Shown: positions 1-11,800, counted from the first letter of the stretch. The stretch is DNA of 64,000 nucleotides from Biscogniauxia marginata (GCA_022695795.1 MU404068.1:1-64000), one strand, 5' to 3'. Numbers and translations: made by a program. The notes: a model not told the origin generated them from the sequence alone.

Positions 1-689
1 ATTTAATTATATAAGTTATTTAAGTTTTTATTAATATTATTAAGTTTTAAAATAAATAAATTAATAAAGATTTTAAAAAAATATATATAAATATAAATTT
101 ACGTGTTTTAATAATAAAAATAAAAATAAAAATAATTAATTAATTAATTTTAATATTATATTAATGTTTTTAATAATTAAAACTATAAAAATTATAAAAA
201 CTAGCTTATTTATTTATAAAGTATATTAAAATAATTAATTTATAATTTAATTGTTATAATATTTTATATTAAATTTTAAGAAATTTTAATTAAATATTTA
301 TAATGCGGAGTTATAAAGATACGTACTTTTAATACATATTAATAAATATATTAAATAAGGGGGAGCTATAAATATAACTAATTATAACTTTATTATAACT
401 ACTTTTTCTTATTATTATTTATTTTAATATACACTTTTTATTATATAATCTTTAAAACTTTATTTAATAATATTAATTTATTTAAATTTAAAATAAATTT
501 AAAATATAATGTTTTTAAAATATAATTAATTAAAAAGTAAATTTATAATATTAATAATAATTAAATAATAATTAAGTTTTTTAAAAATTTTAAATAATTA
601 TAAATTAAATAATTAATATTATTATATTATATATATTTTTTAATTATTTGTTATATAAATTTAAAATTTATTAAATTTATTAATATGTT
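1..689. repeat. AT-saturated RIP-decayed DNA
   Basis: The stretch is almost entirely A and T, and most of the few remaining C bases sit in CpG steps, as expected when CpA has been driven to TpA by repeat-induced point mutation. No open frame of interest is present. A segment at about 133-205 resembles, base for base apart from transitions, the inverted-repeat end of the Fot1-like element near 4718-4784 (reverse complement) and 14641-14708. It is therefore probably a relic of the same transposon family. Confidence 0.75.
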
Positions 690-1356
690 TTATAAGTGAG
701 TAAGCTATATAAATAAGTAAGCTACTTAATTTCCTATATAAAATCGACTTTTTTAAAAATTTTAAACCTTTTTTTTAGTTATATAATTATATAATTTAAT
801 TAAAATAAAAATTGAAAAAATAAAAAGTGAAATATACAAAGAAATATATAAAAAGGTTTATACGTTTTATTTTAATTTTAGTTTTTACGCGTCTTTTTTT
901 CGATTTTACTTTTACTTAACATATTATACAAGCGAGTAAATGAAATAAGCTCGCGAACGAAATGGTTTCTTATATAAAATCGACTTTTTCGAAAATTTAT
1001 AACTTTACTTATAAAAATCGGAAAAATCTTAAACCTTTTTTTCTAGTTATATAATTATATAATTTAATTAAAATAAAATTTAAAAAAATTAATATTAAAA
1101 AACATAAAAAGAAAACGCGTAAAAATTAAAATTATAATAAAACGCATGGACCTTTTTACGTATTTATTTATATTTTTCACTTTTTATTTTTTTTATTTTG
1201 TTTTAATTAAATTATATAATTATATAACTAGAAAAAAAGGTTTAAGATTTTTCCGATTTTTATAAGTAAAGTTATAAATTTTCGAAAAAGTCGATTTTAT
1301 ATAAGAAACCATTTCGTTCGCAAGCTTGTTTTGTTTACTCGCTTATGTGGTACGTT
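690..1356. repeat. Fold-back (palindromic) repeat, one partial and one full copy
   Basis: The left arm at about 920-1078 and the right arm at about 1195-1356 are near-perfect inverted copies sharing the core motif tataaaatcgactttttcg. A partial copy of the same unit lies directly before it at about 690-915. A further full copy lies at 15009-15445. The structure is a long hairpin with a central spacer of about 115 bp. It resembles a miniature or fold-back transposon, but no transposase or target duplication could be defined. Differences between arms and copies are mostly transitions, fitting RIP. Confidence 0.7.
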
Positions 1357-1902
1357 ATAAATATATTTAATAATATAAGTTTATTAATAAAAACCCTTTT
1401 TAAAGTATATAACATCTTATATAGATATTTAATGTCTTATGTTTTTTCCCCAATATATTTTAAGAGAGTAGGTTTTATACGCGCGGCTTGAGAATAAATT
1501 CCGAGCTTCGGGGCTGTATTTTAGTAGTTGATGGTACGACTGCAAGTTCCGTTGCTGTCCTGAGTATAAGTTTCAAAATGGATCAGCCGGATCTTAGGTC
1601 CCTCGTTAGGCGTTGGATCAATAGTTACATTATAACAATATCCAAACCCATAAATTTGACAGGGCATCCTTGGAGTCTGAGGAGATCAGAGTCGTCTAGG
1701 AACGGGTTAGCAGCGCGTTTAATACTACGATTTGGTAGTGTCGCTACGACCTATTTGAATCACCGTCGTCATAAAATATATCTATATATTGGCCGCTTGG
1801 AACGTCCATCTATTCCATAGATGCAGTTACTATCACTGTATCTATTCATCTATTTGCCCACCTTCCTTGCCGGAAACCCGCTCGATTTACATGTGTGAAA
1901 TT
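1357..1902. other. Edge of AT-rich block and 3' flank of the oxidase gene
   Basis: Composition changes abruptly from AT-saturated to balanced near 1475. The open frame of about 110 codons within 1488-1820 has no recognisable domain and no intron or codon support. No gene is called here. Confidence 0.5.
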
Positions 1903-3265
1903 TCAAACAAATAGTTTGAATGCACCTGGAAACCCTTTCTGGAATATACCCTCGGAGTCGTACTTCTTGCCGACCTCTTGAAGGAATTTCTTGTTTTCGG
2001 CGCCGTAAGAGCTGATCGGATCTTGAAAACTGAAGGCATAGTTCATATATTTGTAGGCGACCGCCTGGCCGCTTGCAGCGGTGTCGTCGTCTGTGTTTTC
2101 GATCAAGCTCTTCGCTACAGCATGTATTTTCTCATCGTCGTCTTTGTTTTTTCAGTTCATCAAAACAAGAACCGAAACCAGCGGTCCACTGGTAGGCGTC
2201 AGGCCTGCGACATTCCCTCCCGCTGAAATGCACTTCTCTAAGAGGGAGACAGGATACGGCTGTAGCGTCAAAGAGAAAACGACTCCCTCGAAATTTTTGA
2301 CCAGGGCAAGACTCGAAGTGAAAGATTCAGCTGCGGTCTTGAGGGTCGCAGCGTCTGCTTTGACTGTGGTGTTCACGTACGCGACTCTATTCTAGGGTAA
2401 GCATCTCTTAATACCCAGCACGTACACGGACATAAGACGTATATACCTTATACCATCGGCAGACATGGCCGCTTGCTCAGCTGTTGAACCAGAGCATCGA
2501 TCTGGCCCGGAAAGCTAGCCGGGAAGTAGAAAAGGCTGCCGCCCCAGAATGGACCTTGCTTGAAAGTCCTCATGTGATAATGTGTCACGATGCCGAAGTT
2601 GTTTCTGCCACTTCTCAATGCTTTCCAGAGTTCGACATTGCTGTCGGCACTACACCTGACAAACTCACCTGAAGCCAGGACGATGTCGTGGCTTACAACA
2701 TTGTCACAAATAAGGCCCTCGCGAGTGGAGAAGAAAGAGAGGCCACCTAAACGCGTGGATTAGTTTAATTTGATCAAATCCGTTGAGTATGTTGAAAGGC
2801 GCCAATGATGCCTGCCAATGCTAATCCTCCGGTACCACCTTTTGCAGAGCGCGAGCCAGTCACACCGAGTCCGTGATCATGGAGCTTCTCGTAGACTGCA
2901 CCCCAGCGTTCACCGGCAGCAATTGATACAATTCCACTGTCCAGGTCAAGTTCAACCCCTGTCAGCATGCGCAAGTCTAGTGTGACGCCGTCCTGGACGT
3001 TGGCACAGCCTGGTAGGGGCTGCTGACCGGCCCCGCGGATAGCAAAGGCCGTCTCGCCACTGGCTATAAAAGGCTTGATCGTAATCAAGAAGTTAGAAAC
3101 ATCCTTAGTTGTCTTAGCTAGGACGATGGCGGCTGGGGTTATATCGTTTTCGAGGGCTGAAAGATACGATCCATTGGTCTTGTCGAACTCGTCGGTACCT
3201 CGGACGTAAAGCTGCTCGGCCGGGAAGACCTTCTTGAGGGCTTCGATTGTAGGGACTGCAGGCAT
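1903..3265 (-). pseudogene. FAD-linked oxidoreductase (BBE-like, PCMH-type FAD-binding), probably broken
   Basis: This would be a flavin oxidase of the berberine-bridge-enzyme-like family common in fungal secondary metabolism. Three exons fit: 3265-2812, 2746-2454 and 2391-1903, giving 411 codons plus stop, slightly short for the family. The FAD-binding half carries RGAGQQPLPGCANVQ and GVTGSRSAKGG. The second exon continues with GGLSFFSTREGLICDNV, and the end has the BBE-type YMNYAF motif. Usual members often have His where this protein has Gln in RGAGQQP. Intron 1 (2747-2811) needs a GC donor. An in-frame TGA at 2154-2152 sits where relatives have Trp, and the frame continues past it for 83 codons to the natural stop. 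No signal peptide is visible. The start was chosen at the first ATG before conserved sequence. It could also be a real gene with a base error in the assembly. Confidence 0.7.
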
Positions 3266-3854
3266 ACTGAGAACCGATAACCAGAGCAATTAGAACGGAG
3301 TGATGTGAAGGACAGCTGTGAGTCAAGAAAAAATGGAAGAAATCTCTAAGGTTGTTAATTGCTCTGCCACCATGCTTCTGTTGTGATATTTCCACAAGTT
3401 TTAGAGAAGGTAAGGGGCGAGATTAGGACTCTGAGACCCCTCACACATAACGTGTCACCACACTAGTGTTAGCATTTAAATATCTTTATAGAATTGTATA
3501 AAGAGCTGGAACTAACATATGTAGTGACACCTCTAGGTAATAGCTATACCTATTATATACAAAGCTGTACCTGTATCTCTACCTGCACTGCTAGTGTCCT
3601 GTGGCTTGAATCCTGACACACTGTGCCATTTCGGGATTCAAAATCAGGGAAGATGTGCTCTCGAGAGGTTAGATCGCAAATGAAAAGGGCAGAATATAGG
3701 CAATACGAAAGAGTGGCCTTTGTGTACAGCTTTTACTAGGAGCTATCTCATATCGCTACGAGCTATATAAAGTTAATAATGGTTGTTTTATTTCCATCTA
3801 TGTTACACAAATTAATTAGTTATTTATAATGAATGATTTATTTCGTTTAATTGC

Positions 3855-3936
<82 letters not shown>

Positions 3937-4324
3937 GATTGTATAAGTGAAAATCCAGTTAGAAATTCTAAACCAATCTCAGTTGTTCTTAAAATCGATC
4001 TTGTAATGAGTGTTTCGTCCATACTTCTCCCCCCGACCCTGGGAACCCTAATATACCGAAGGTATAATATGTGAGAAATCATGAGTCATCTGTGTTGCTT
4101 GTCGAGGCGTAAAGATCACAAGTGTCTTATGCTTAGGCAACATGGTTGATCTCCAAGTCAAGAATCATGACACATCCCTTTTCACCAAAGTACAATCATA
4201 GCGTTTTGTTACAGACTTTGCCACTTGTACCATAGCGATATCGGTTGTCTATATCCTCAGATGCGAATTTATATACATAGAAATCCAATCTGAATTCTTT
4301 CCGACTCATCTTTTCCACATCGAG
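3266..4324. other. Intergenic DNA of the GC-balanced island, with microsatellite
   Basis: This interval separates the oxidase 5' end from the receptor fragment. It would hold the promoters of both, which are divergent. Apart from the trinucleotide repeat at 3855-3934, nothing recognisable is present. Confidence 0.5.
3855..3934. repeat. (AAT)n microsatellite, about 26 uninterrupted units
   Basis: A perfect run of the trinucleotide aat covers about 80 bp. Open frames through it encode only poly-isoleucine and are not genes. Confidence 0.95.
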
Positions 4325-4471
4325 ATGGCTACTTCGAGCACTGGATTATCAACCGAGACCGGCGTGTCGCTACCAGATTACCTTGTAAATGGCTTCACAT
4401 TTCTGGTTATCGCCAGTCTTGTAGTCATTTTACGTTTTATTGCAAACTGGAGGCGAATAAGAGCTAGATAG
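4325..4471 (+). pseudogene. N-terminal fragment of a probable Pth11-type membrane receptor
   Basis: A 48-codon open frame begins at an ATG after a plausible promoter. It reads through a short polar N-terminus into one hydrophobic helix (about residues 24-40, GFTFLVIASLVVILRF), followed by ANWRRIRAR and a TAG stop. A short polar head, then a helix ending in LRF, then a basic loop is typical of the first segment of fungal Pth11-like seven-helix (rhodopsin-domain) proteins. In those, a tryptophan-rich W-DD motif usually comes next. AT-saturated repeat DNA starts about 20 bp later, so the remaining six helices are missing. The assignment rests on one helix and is tentative. It might instead be a genuine 48-residue single-pass protein. 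Confidence 0.45.
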
Positions 4472-4784
4472 ATGACTGTTTGTTAAGCTATTTTGACCTT
4501 ATTCTTCTTTTTAAAAGCTACCTATCTAGTTAACATGTTTTTTTTTTAAATATTTACGCTTTAATTATATTGCTTTTAACTATTAATCTTGTTTTTATAT
4601 ATTACTTAGTTAAGCGTAAATATAAACATCTCGCTTTTATTTTGTTTTTAAATTTATTTATTTAATATATTATAACGTGTTTTATAAACAAATAAACTAT
4701 ATAAGCGAGTAAGTTAGTTTTTATAATTTTCGTAATTTTAATTATTAAAAAACATTTACGTAATATTAAAATTAATTAATAATT
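4472..4784. repeat. AT-rich flank containing the outer left end of the Fot1-like inverted repeat
   Basis: From about 4718 to 4784 the sequence is an inverted copy of 14641-14708. It is contiguous, after removal of the retrotransposon, with the inverted repeat that resumes at 12843. The five bases 4780-4784 (taatt) are the target-site duplication of the retrotransposon and recur at 12838-12842. Confidence 0.65.
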
Positions 4785-5250
4785 TATGACGAACCTCCCT
4801 ATGTATTCCTAGTTAATTAACTTTATAAGTGAGTACGTATTAGGTTTTCTTGATTTAAAGGTAATAGTGGGTTAAGATTAGTTTAATTGATTCACAATAT
4901 TATGTTCGTTAAAAAGGTTTTAAAGTACTCTTATTATAATATTAAAGAGTGACTATAGTCTTAGATTAATAGCTAAAGAATTAAGAACTAAATATATAAG
5001 AAATTCTATCTTTTTTATATTAATTTTTACTTATATATATTCTCTGTCTAGTATGTTAAATATCTTTAGATTCGACTTATTTACTTGGATCTTTTTATAT
5101 ATAGCTTTTTTTAGATTTAATTTATTAAGTCGGATTTATATCACGTGACATAAAATTGTACTTTATACTTATGCTTACAAAGCGGGTATCCCTAGTTCGT
5201 GCCTTTAATACCTATATTAAATGTTCTTTTCTCATGGTTAAGTCGTAACA
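4785..5250 (-). repeat. 3' LTR (in coding direction) of the gypsy element
   Basis: It aligns along its length with 12373-12837, and nearly all differences are transitions. Its outer end reads tatgacgaacc where the unmutated form is TGTGACGAACC (compare the solo LTR), a G-to-A RIP-type change in the terminal dinucleotide context. The inner end is CGTAACA. Confidence 0.9.
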
Positions 5251-6879
5251 CTATTTCTTTTCTTTTGAATTCTTTGTTTTAAAAATTATTTATAAATATT
5301 TTTTTCTATTTACCTCTTTTAATATATTTAATAATCAAGTTTTTAAGCGCTTTCATATAAACCAAAAAAAGAAACGCGACGCCTTTACTCGTCATATTGA
5401 AAATTACGGCGTTAATATCAATATTATACTTTATTTATATTGTTTTAATTATTAATTAAAATATGTTATAGTTACTAGGGAGTTAAGAAAATATAGTGAA
5501 TATATTTGTCGAAAGGCTTAGTATAATGATTTAAGAATCTCTTTAAATTCTTTTAATCGTTTAGATAATAAAGAAAAGCGATTATTCCTTTAAGAATAAT
5601 AAGCCAAAGAATCCCTTTTTTATTTATAATTTAAAATAACTTTTGTTCTTTCCCAAATCTAATCCGAAATAACCGAATTTATTTCCCAAATAAAACGCGT
5701 TCGTCTTTAAAAAGCGTTATTAAAGGAAAAAGGTTTAAAAATGTTATAACGTGGTTTTTAAAACCTGGATGAATTGGAAGAGTAAGAGCGTTTAAAAGAG
5801 AAATAAGAACGTCTCTAGGTTAAACAACAATTTTTAGCCGAGCGGGCTAAAGTTGTTTCCGAGGTCGTCCCTTTTTTCGACTTGTTCTTCCTAGATTAGG
5901 ACCCTGAATTTCAGGCCTTTTTAGCCGATTTGGGTTTTATTAGTGAAAGTTCGCAAATTCTTTTGTTAGGTTCTTTAGGTGCTTAAGAGGTTCTTAAGTA
6001 TTTTCCTCGAGTGGGTAACCTTCTTATTTAATAAAATATTATAATTAACTTTTAATTTGTTTTAAATTTAATATCTTTTTTACTTCGTATTTATTAGGGG
6101 TTTCCTTAAATTTTAATTGGTTTTTTAATATAACGTTATTTAGTGCTAGTTTTAAGAGCGAAATATGAAATACAAAATGTATTTTAAATCTTTTTAGTAG
6201 TGTTAATTTATAATTAACTTTCGAAATAACTTTTTTAATTTTATATAGTCTTAATTTCTTAAATTTAAGTTTTTTGTTAAGTCGCTTTGTTTTAATTTAG
6301 GGTGTTTTTAATGTTGCGTTTTGTCGTTAACGAAATAAATAAATTATATCTCCTTTTTTAAAAATTAGTTCTTTAATTCTTTTTTTATTATAATACTTTG
6401 TTATTTTATTTTAAATGAATTATAATTCTTTTTATAGTTATTATTATATTATTTAGACCTTTTTAAATAGTACTTTTACTTTCGGGGCCTTTATTTCGAT
6501 TTTTGGTGCTTTTATGAGTTCGATTGGTTGTTTTTAAACTTCCGCCTTTTACCTGTACACTGCCTCGTATAGTGATATTTTTATATTTTCGTTAATCGAA
6601 GTATTATATACTATTTAAGCTATTAGTAGTAATTTTATCTAGTTATTTATTTCTTAGTTAATATAACTTCGTAAATATTATTTCATTATTTGGTTTAGTT
6701 TTTTTGTTTATTCGTTTATTTAAGGATGATATGTTATGGATAATTTTTACTTGATTTTTATTCGTTTTATTAAGTTAATTTAAAATTTTAACGTAAATAA
6801 CTTATTTCTATTTAAAATAACGCGTTTTAATAGCCTATATTTATTAATATATTCTTTTAAAAAGTTAAAAGCTAATTAT

Positions 6880-7280
6880 TTTATTATGCTCGATTTATTA
6901 AATAATAAAAAGTAGGCGTATTTCGTGAGTTTATTAACAATTACCTATATACTATTATAAGGTATTCCTATAGTAAGATCTTTTAACTCTAGAAATTTCA
7001 CTACGAAGTCTCATGCAATTATGTACCACGTTTTGTTAAGTATCTAGGTTAATTATAATAATCCGTATGGTTTATATCGTAATATTTTAGCCTTATTATA
7101 AATGTTATAATTCTTTATAATTCTTTTAACTATTTATTATATTTCTGGAAAGTCGAATTTTTTTTAAAGTCGTTTTATTGTTTTGAAAATCCCTTAGTGG
7201 CCGTATAAAGAATATTTGTAAAATTCTTTAACGAATTTGTCCTATACTCGTTTTAATATATATACCTTTTCCTTATACGA
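6880..7280 (-). pseudogene. Integrase core relic of the gypsy element
   Basis: Minus-strand translation from about 7037 downward reads KTWYIIA, a stop, DFVVKFLEL, then YNSI, a stop, VIVNKLTKYAYF. This matches the DDE integrase region of Ty3/gypsy elements (family pattern W..ia.DFi..lp, then D.ilvivDr.tK.a.f). Several stops interrupt it, and an Asp expected in VDRLTK reads Asn (a G-to-A change). It is not functional. Confidence 0.75.
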
Positions 7281-8436
7281 GAGAAATTCGTCGTTAGATC
7301 CTTACTAAAACTGTAATTATTTTTCTTTTTAATTATAATTTTCCTTGAAATGTTATTTCTAGTTTTTTATATTAATTCGTATGTAAATTAATACAATTAA
7401 TCTGTTATTTTATTACTTAAACATTTAAATATTTTTTTATTGATTTTTAATTTATAATCTCTCTTTTTATTAAGAAGATTTATTTAGATATTTTCTTTTT
7501 TTTAATATACTAGATTTTAAAATTAAACTTGAATAAGAAAATTATTTAACGCTTGTGTTTTTAATTAAGTGTTTATGTTGTTATAAATCGTGTAAGGTTC
7601 TTATGATTTAAATAAATGTTAATAGGTTTTTTTGTTTTATTAAGCTATGGTTCTTATTCTTTTAGTGCTTTAATGACTATTAATAGTTCTTTGTTATAAA
7701 TCTAATAATTTAGTTTAGTACTATATAGTGCTTTAAATAGGTACGCGACTAGATACCATTTCCCATTGTCTTTTAATTACTTTAAAACTGCTTTAATGGC
7801 GAAATTTAAGGCGTTTATTCTTAATCGTTTCTTTTTATTTTTATTTAGAAGTTTATATATAACCTTACTAGTTATAACTTTCTTTAACCGCTAAAAAGCC
7901 TACTTAGCTTCCTTAATAAAATAGAAAGCCTTTCTTGTTTTCGTTATAATAATTAGTTTTATTAATAGTTTGGTTATATACCCGAAATCTTTAATGAGTT
8001 ATTTAATATAATTAATAAAGCCAAGAAATACGCGTATATTTATAACACTTTTAGGTTTTAACTAATCCTTAACTACTGTTATTTTTCCTTTTTAAATGCG
8101 GATTTCTCCTAGACTTATTATAAACCTTAAATAGTCTAGTTTTTTAACATACCATTTATTTTTAGTTAGATAAATAAGTAGGTTCGCCTCTTCCAAGGTT
8201 TTCAACACTTACTTTATATATTCCTTATACTTCTTCTCGTTTTTTAAGTAAATTAATATATTGTTTAAATAAATAAATACAAATTTATCTAAAAACTTAC
8301 AAAGAATTGTTATAATTATATATTAAAATGTAGTAAGTGCGTTAATAAATCTAAATAGTATAACTTTGTACTTATAATATTTATATATTATTTAAAAGGC
8401 TATATATTATTCGTGTTCTTTAGTTATTCTAATTAT

Positions 8437-8896
8437 TGTTACGAACCAACTGTGTTGGAGGGATTTCCTACAAGGGTGTTGGGACACGGACCACGAATGT
8501 CAGTACAGGACGATCCTTTTTGGAACATAATGAGACGTCACGTGATGTGATCTGAATTACTCTCAGATCACATCAGATGGGATCTGAGTTGATCTCAGAT
8601 CCAGACAGACTCTACTTATACAACAATTGGGGTAAAGAGGAAATGTGTACCAGGGAGAATGAGTATAAGAAGAAGGGGATTTCTTTTGTATCTAGTCATT
8701 CGTTCTTCAGCTATCAATCTAAGACTACAGTCACTCTTTGATACTATAGTGAGAGTACCTTGAAACCTCTCTGACGAACATAACAAGAAATCAATTGAAC
8801 CAATCTCAACCCACTGTTACCTTCAAATCAAGAAAACCCAGTACGTACTCACCTGTGAAGTCAGCTGACTAGGAACACACAGGGAGGTTCGTCACA
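8437..8896 (+). mobile_element. Solo LTR of a related gypsy subfamily, hardly mutated
   Basis: It begins TGTTACGAACC and ends GGTTCGTCACA, is 460 bp long, and is flanked by 5-bp duplications ATTAT (8432-8436 and 8897-8901). Its GC content is near 45 percent while the DNA on both sides is RIP-degraded. Its reverse complement aligns to the host LTRs: the last part (R/U5 side) differs almost only by transitions, while the U3 side is clearly diverged. Orientation is opposite to the host element. No internal coding region or second LTR is present, so it arose by LTR-LTR recombination. It could still act as a promoter or terminator. Confidence 0.9.
8544..8602. other. Two adjacent perfect hairpins in the solo-LTR U3
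   Basis: Arms 8544-8555 and 8563-8574 are perfect 12-bp inverted copies (gatgtgatctga) with a 7-base loop. Arms 8580-8588 and 8594-8602 are perfect 9-bp copies (ggatctgag) with a 5-base loop. Both stems share the core GATCTGA. The host LTR has equivalent gatccga/tcggatc inverted pairs near 12655-12725, so the feature is a family trait. It may be a protein-binding or RNA-folding site. Confidence 0.8.
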
Positions 8897-11800
8897 ATTA
8901 TATAATATCTATCGCGAAGGTTTAATACTATAAAGATTTAAGCCTTGCTAATTTATCTTTTTATGAGTTTTATTAGTGGTAATAAGTACCTGTTTTTCTT
9001 GGTTATTTTATTAAAGTGTCGATAGTTGATCACTTATTACTACACTAGGTTTCCTTCTTTATTAACACGTTACTTCCCGTTTTTATTAACTTTAAGTACC
9101 ATAATTACCAGGTATCTTAACGAGAATTTTAACTCTCGAATATATTCTTTATCGAGATCTTCCTAGATTCCTTTCTATAATGCTCTTTATTTTTCTTAAT
9201 TTATAAAATATATTGAAAATAATTTTAGCTGTTTTCCTTTTTTAAAATAAATTTAGTGATTTTATTAATTGTGTTTTAGTAATTCTTCCTTTATTTTATT
9301 TTTAAATAATTTATAAAAACGGAGGTATTTACGCGGTACTCTTTTCGTTAGATTTTTAGGCTTAGTTACTTAAATTATATAAGTAATATGTTTCATTTTT
9401 ATATCCGTTTTTTTAAAGTCACTTACAATATTTATCTCGTAACTTATAATAATTAACTCCTCTTATTTTTAATTTTAATAAAGCGTGTTTATCTTGAAAT
9501 TTATTTGTGAATTACTTTTTTTAAGCTAATTCATCCCTAGTATCATATCGTGATTTAATATATATATAATATCAAAAACGACTTGCTTGAGGTATCCTTA
9601 AATGGTCACCGAGAGAAGTATTATCTCTCTTAACACTCTACTATTCTCGTAACTAAATATATATCCTTCGAAGTTCCATAATTAGTATAGATTTTGTTTA
9701 TATATCTATAATATCTTATCTTTTTAAGTTATTTTAATTAAAATATAGCTTTTATTTACTCCTAAGTTTATAAAGGCTTTATATTTCTTTTTATTATATT
9801 TAATTTTAGTTTTAATGGTATTATTAAGTCCCAATTAAATTTTATATAAGGACTTATTATTTATAGCTTTTCGCTGCCTTACTAGCGAGAGCCTTTACCG
9901 TTTTTTGGTTTTCCATGTCCCTTTTTTTTGGGTTTTTTTTTAGTTGTTGTAACTCGGATGTCCTTTTACTCTTAAGCTTTTATAAAAGCGTGTTTCTAGT
10001 AATCATTACTTAAATAGTCTCTTTAATTACTTTTTACGTAATAAGGGGTGAAAGGTTTATTCTTTATATAAAACTTTATATATTAAAACTTTAATTCTTT
10101 TTCGAAAGCCTTTTTATAACTTAAGTTTATTTTATTAACTTGGAATTTCTTAAAGTTCTAGATTATCCTCGAATAAAAAGAATAATCCTTAAGTTTACTT
10201 ATTAAAAGTATCTTAATATCTCCCTTTAAGTTTATATTAATTTCTAGAAGTTTTCTTCTTTTTTTAAAGTATATTTTAATAATTCGTTTATAACCCCGTT
10301 TAGTCGTACGTATTTTTACTTGTTATTTTATTAAGTGTTTTTTTATAAAGCTAAATAAATTAGTGTCGTATTTAGTTCGTTTTTCGAGCCATTATGGAAA
10401 ATGTAATTCCTTTTATAATTCTTATAATTCTTCTTTAATTTCGTCTTTTTTGAAACCTGCTTTAAGCAAGTCGTATACGTCGCATAGTACTGAGATGTAA
10501 TATATACAACCTTTAATAATTATTTTGTTACTTCTTTCGAAACCGAGGTAAAAATAATATACTTAAAGAAAATGTGGTTATTATGGGACGTTATCGTAAA
10601 TATACTTATTTTCTTTTATGTCATTACTTTTTAGTTTTTAAAGATAATAACCAGCTTTATTCTTAAAACTTTTATATACTTAACAAGCGTTATTAATATA
10701 AAAGCTTTAATATAACGATATATATTCCTTTAAACTCTAATAAACATTACAACTATTATTCGTATAAAACCTCTAGTTTAAGTTATTATGCTGGCTTTTT
10801 CTTTAATAGGTTTTGCATTTATCGTTATTATAATGGCTTTAATGTAAATTATTATGGTTTAACTTAATTCTTAAGTCGTATTTTAACTTGTAATTATCAT
10901 ATTTATATAGTAATTCGCCTTTATTATATCCTTATTTAGCTTGTTTTAATATAAGATATCTTAAATACGAGTGGTTATTCTTTAAATAATCTTTGCGGTT
11001 AACTTAATAAGATTTATAAACTCCTTTTATAAGGGCCTCCTCGATTTTCTCTACTTTAATAGTACTAATAATAAACACTTGGTTTATTTTTTTATTGTTT
11101 TCAAATTAAACCTTTACTTCGGCGGCTCTTTTTTCAAGTTAAAAAATCCCTCCTATTCTTAGTTCCTATTTCTTAAGACTTCGATACTCGTTTTTATAAT
11201 GTCTTTTCTTTTTATAGTTAAAACATTTAATGGTTAATTTATTTCATTTCTTTTATTCCTTTTAAATAACATTAATTTTAATAAGGTTTAACTTGGTTTT
11301 AGTGCCTTTTCTGGTTCCGGTACCGCTTTTATGATTTCCTCTTTTTAGCTAATTATTATTCCTTTATTATACCGTCTTTTTCTTTTTAAGGTACCGTTTA
11401 AAGTTCTTGTTATCGATGGTAATTGCCATTATAACGTAGTTATTAAACTTTTTTAAATTCTTTTCTTTATATAGGTTTATTTTATATAACTTATCTTTTA
11501 CATAATCCTTTAATCCTTAATAAAACAAGTAATATAAACTTTTAATAAGTAATTATAACTAGCTTGCGAGTTTTTTAAACTTAATAACGTAATTTAAAGC
11601 TTTTTTATTTTGTCGTAATTTATAAAGTCAAGTTTCGGTTTGTTATTTAAGAATTAAATTACTAAATATAAACCTAAGTTGTTTTTTAAACTCCTTATAA
11701 TTTTTGAAGACTTTTTTCGTGTTTTTTTAGGCGTTTAATCCGTTTTCTAGATAATTCTTTAACACTAGTTAAAACCAGGTTAAGGTGGTTTTAGCGAGGA

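Larger units (their letters stand above)
8050..9033 (-). pseudogene. Reverse transcriptase relic split by a solo LTR
   Basis: Minus-strand codons starting at 9033 read VINYRHFNKITKKNRYLLPL, then a stop, ISKA, a stop, IFIVLNLRDRYY. This is the finger/palm region of gypsy RT. The frame is broken at 8896 by an inserted LTR and resumes at 8436. Beyond it come a RFINALTTF-like segment and VFIYLNNILIYL at about 8285-8250, where YLDD is expected. D-to-N there is a single G-to-A change per codon. Stops and lost catalytic Asp residues show inactivation by RIP. Confidence 0.8.

Noticed and set aside
1488..1820. 110-codon frame at the edge of the AT-rich block
   Set aside because: No recognisable motif, and it sits in the 3' flank of the oxidase.
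3816..4082. Frames with long poly-isoleucine on both strands
   Set aside because: They are only the translated AAT/ATT microsatellite.
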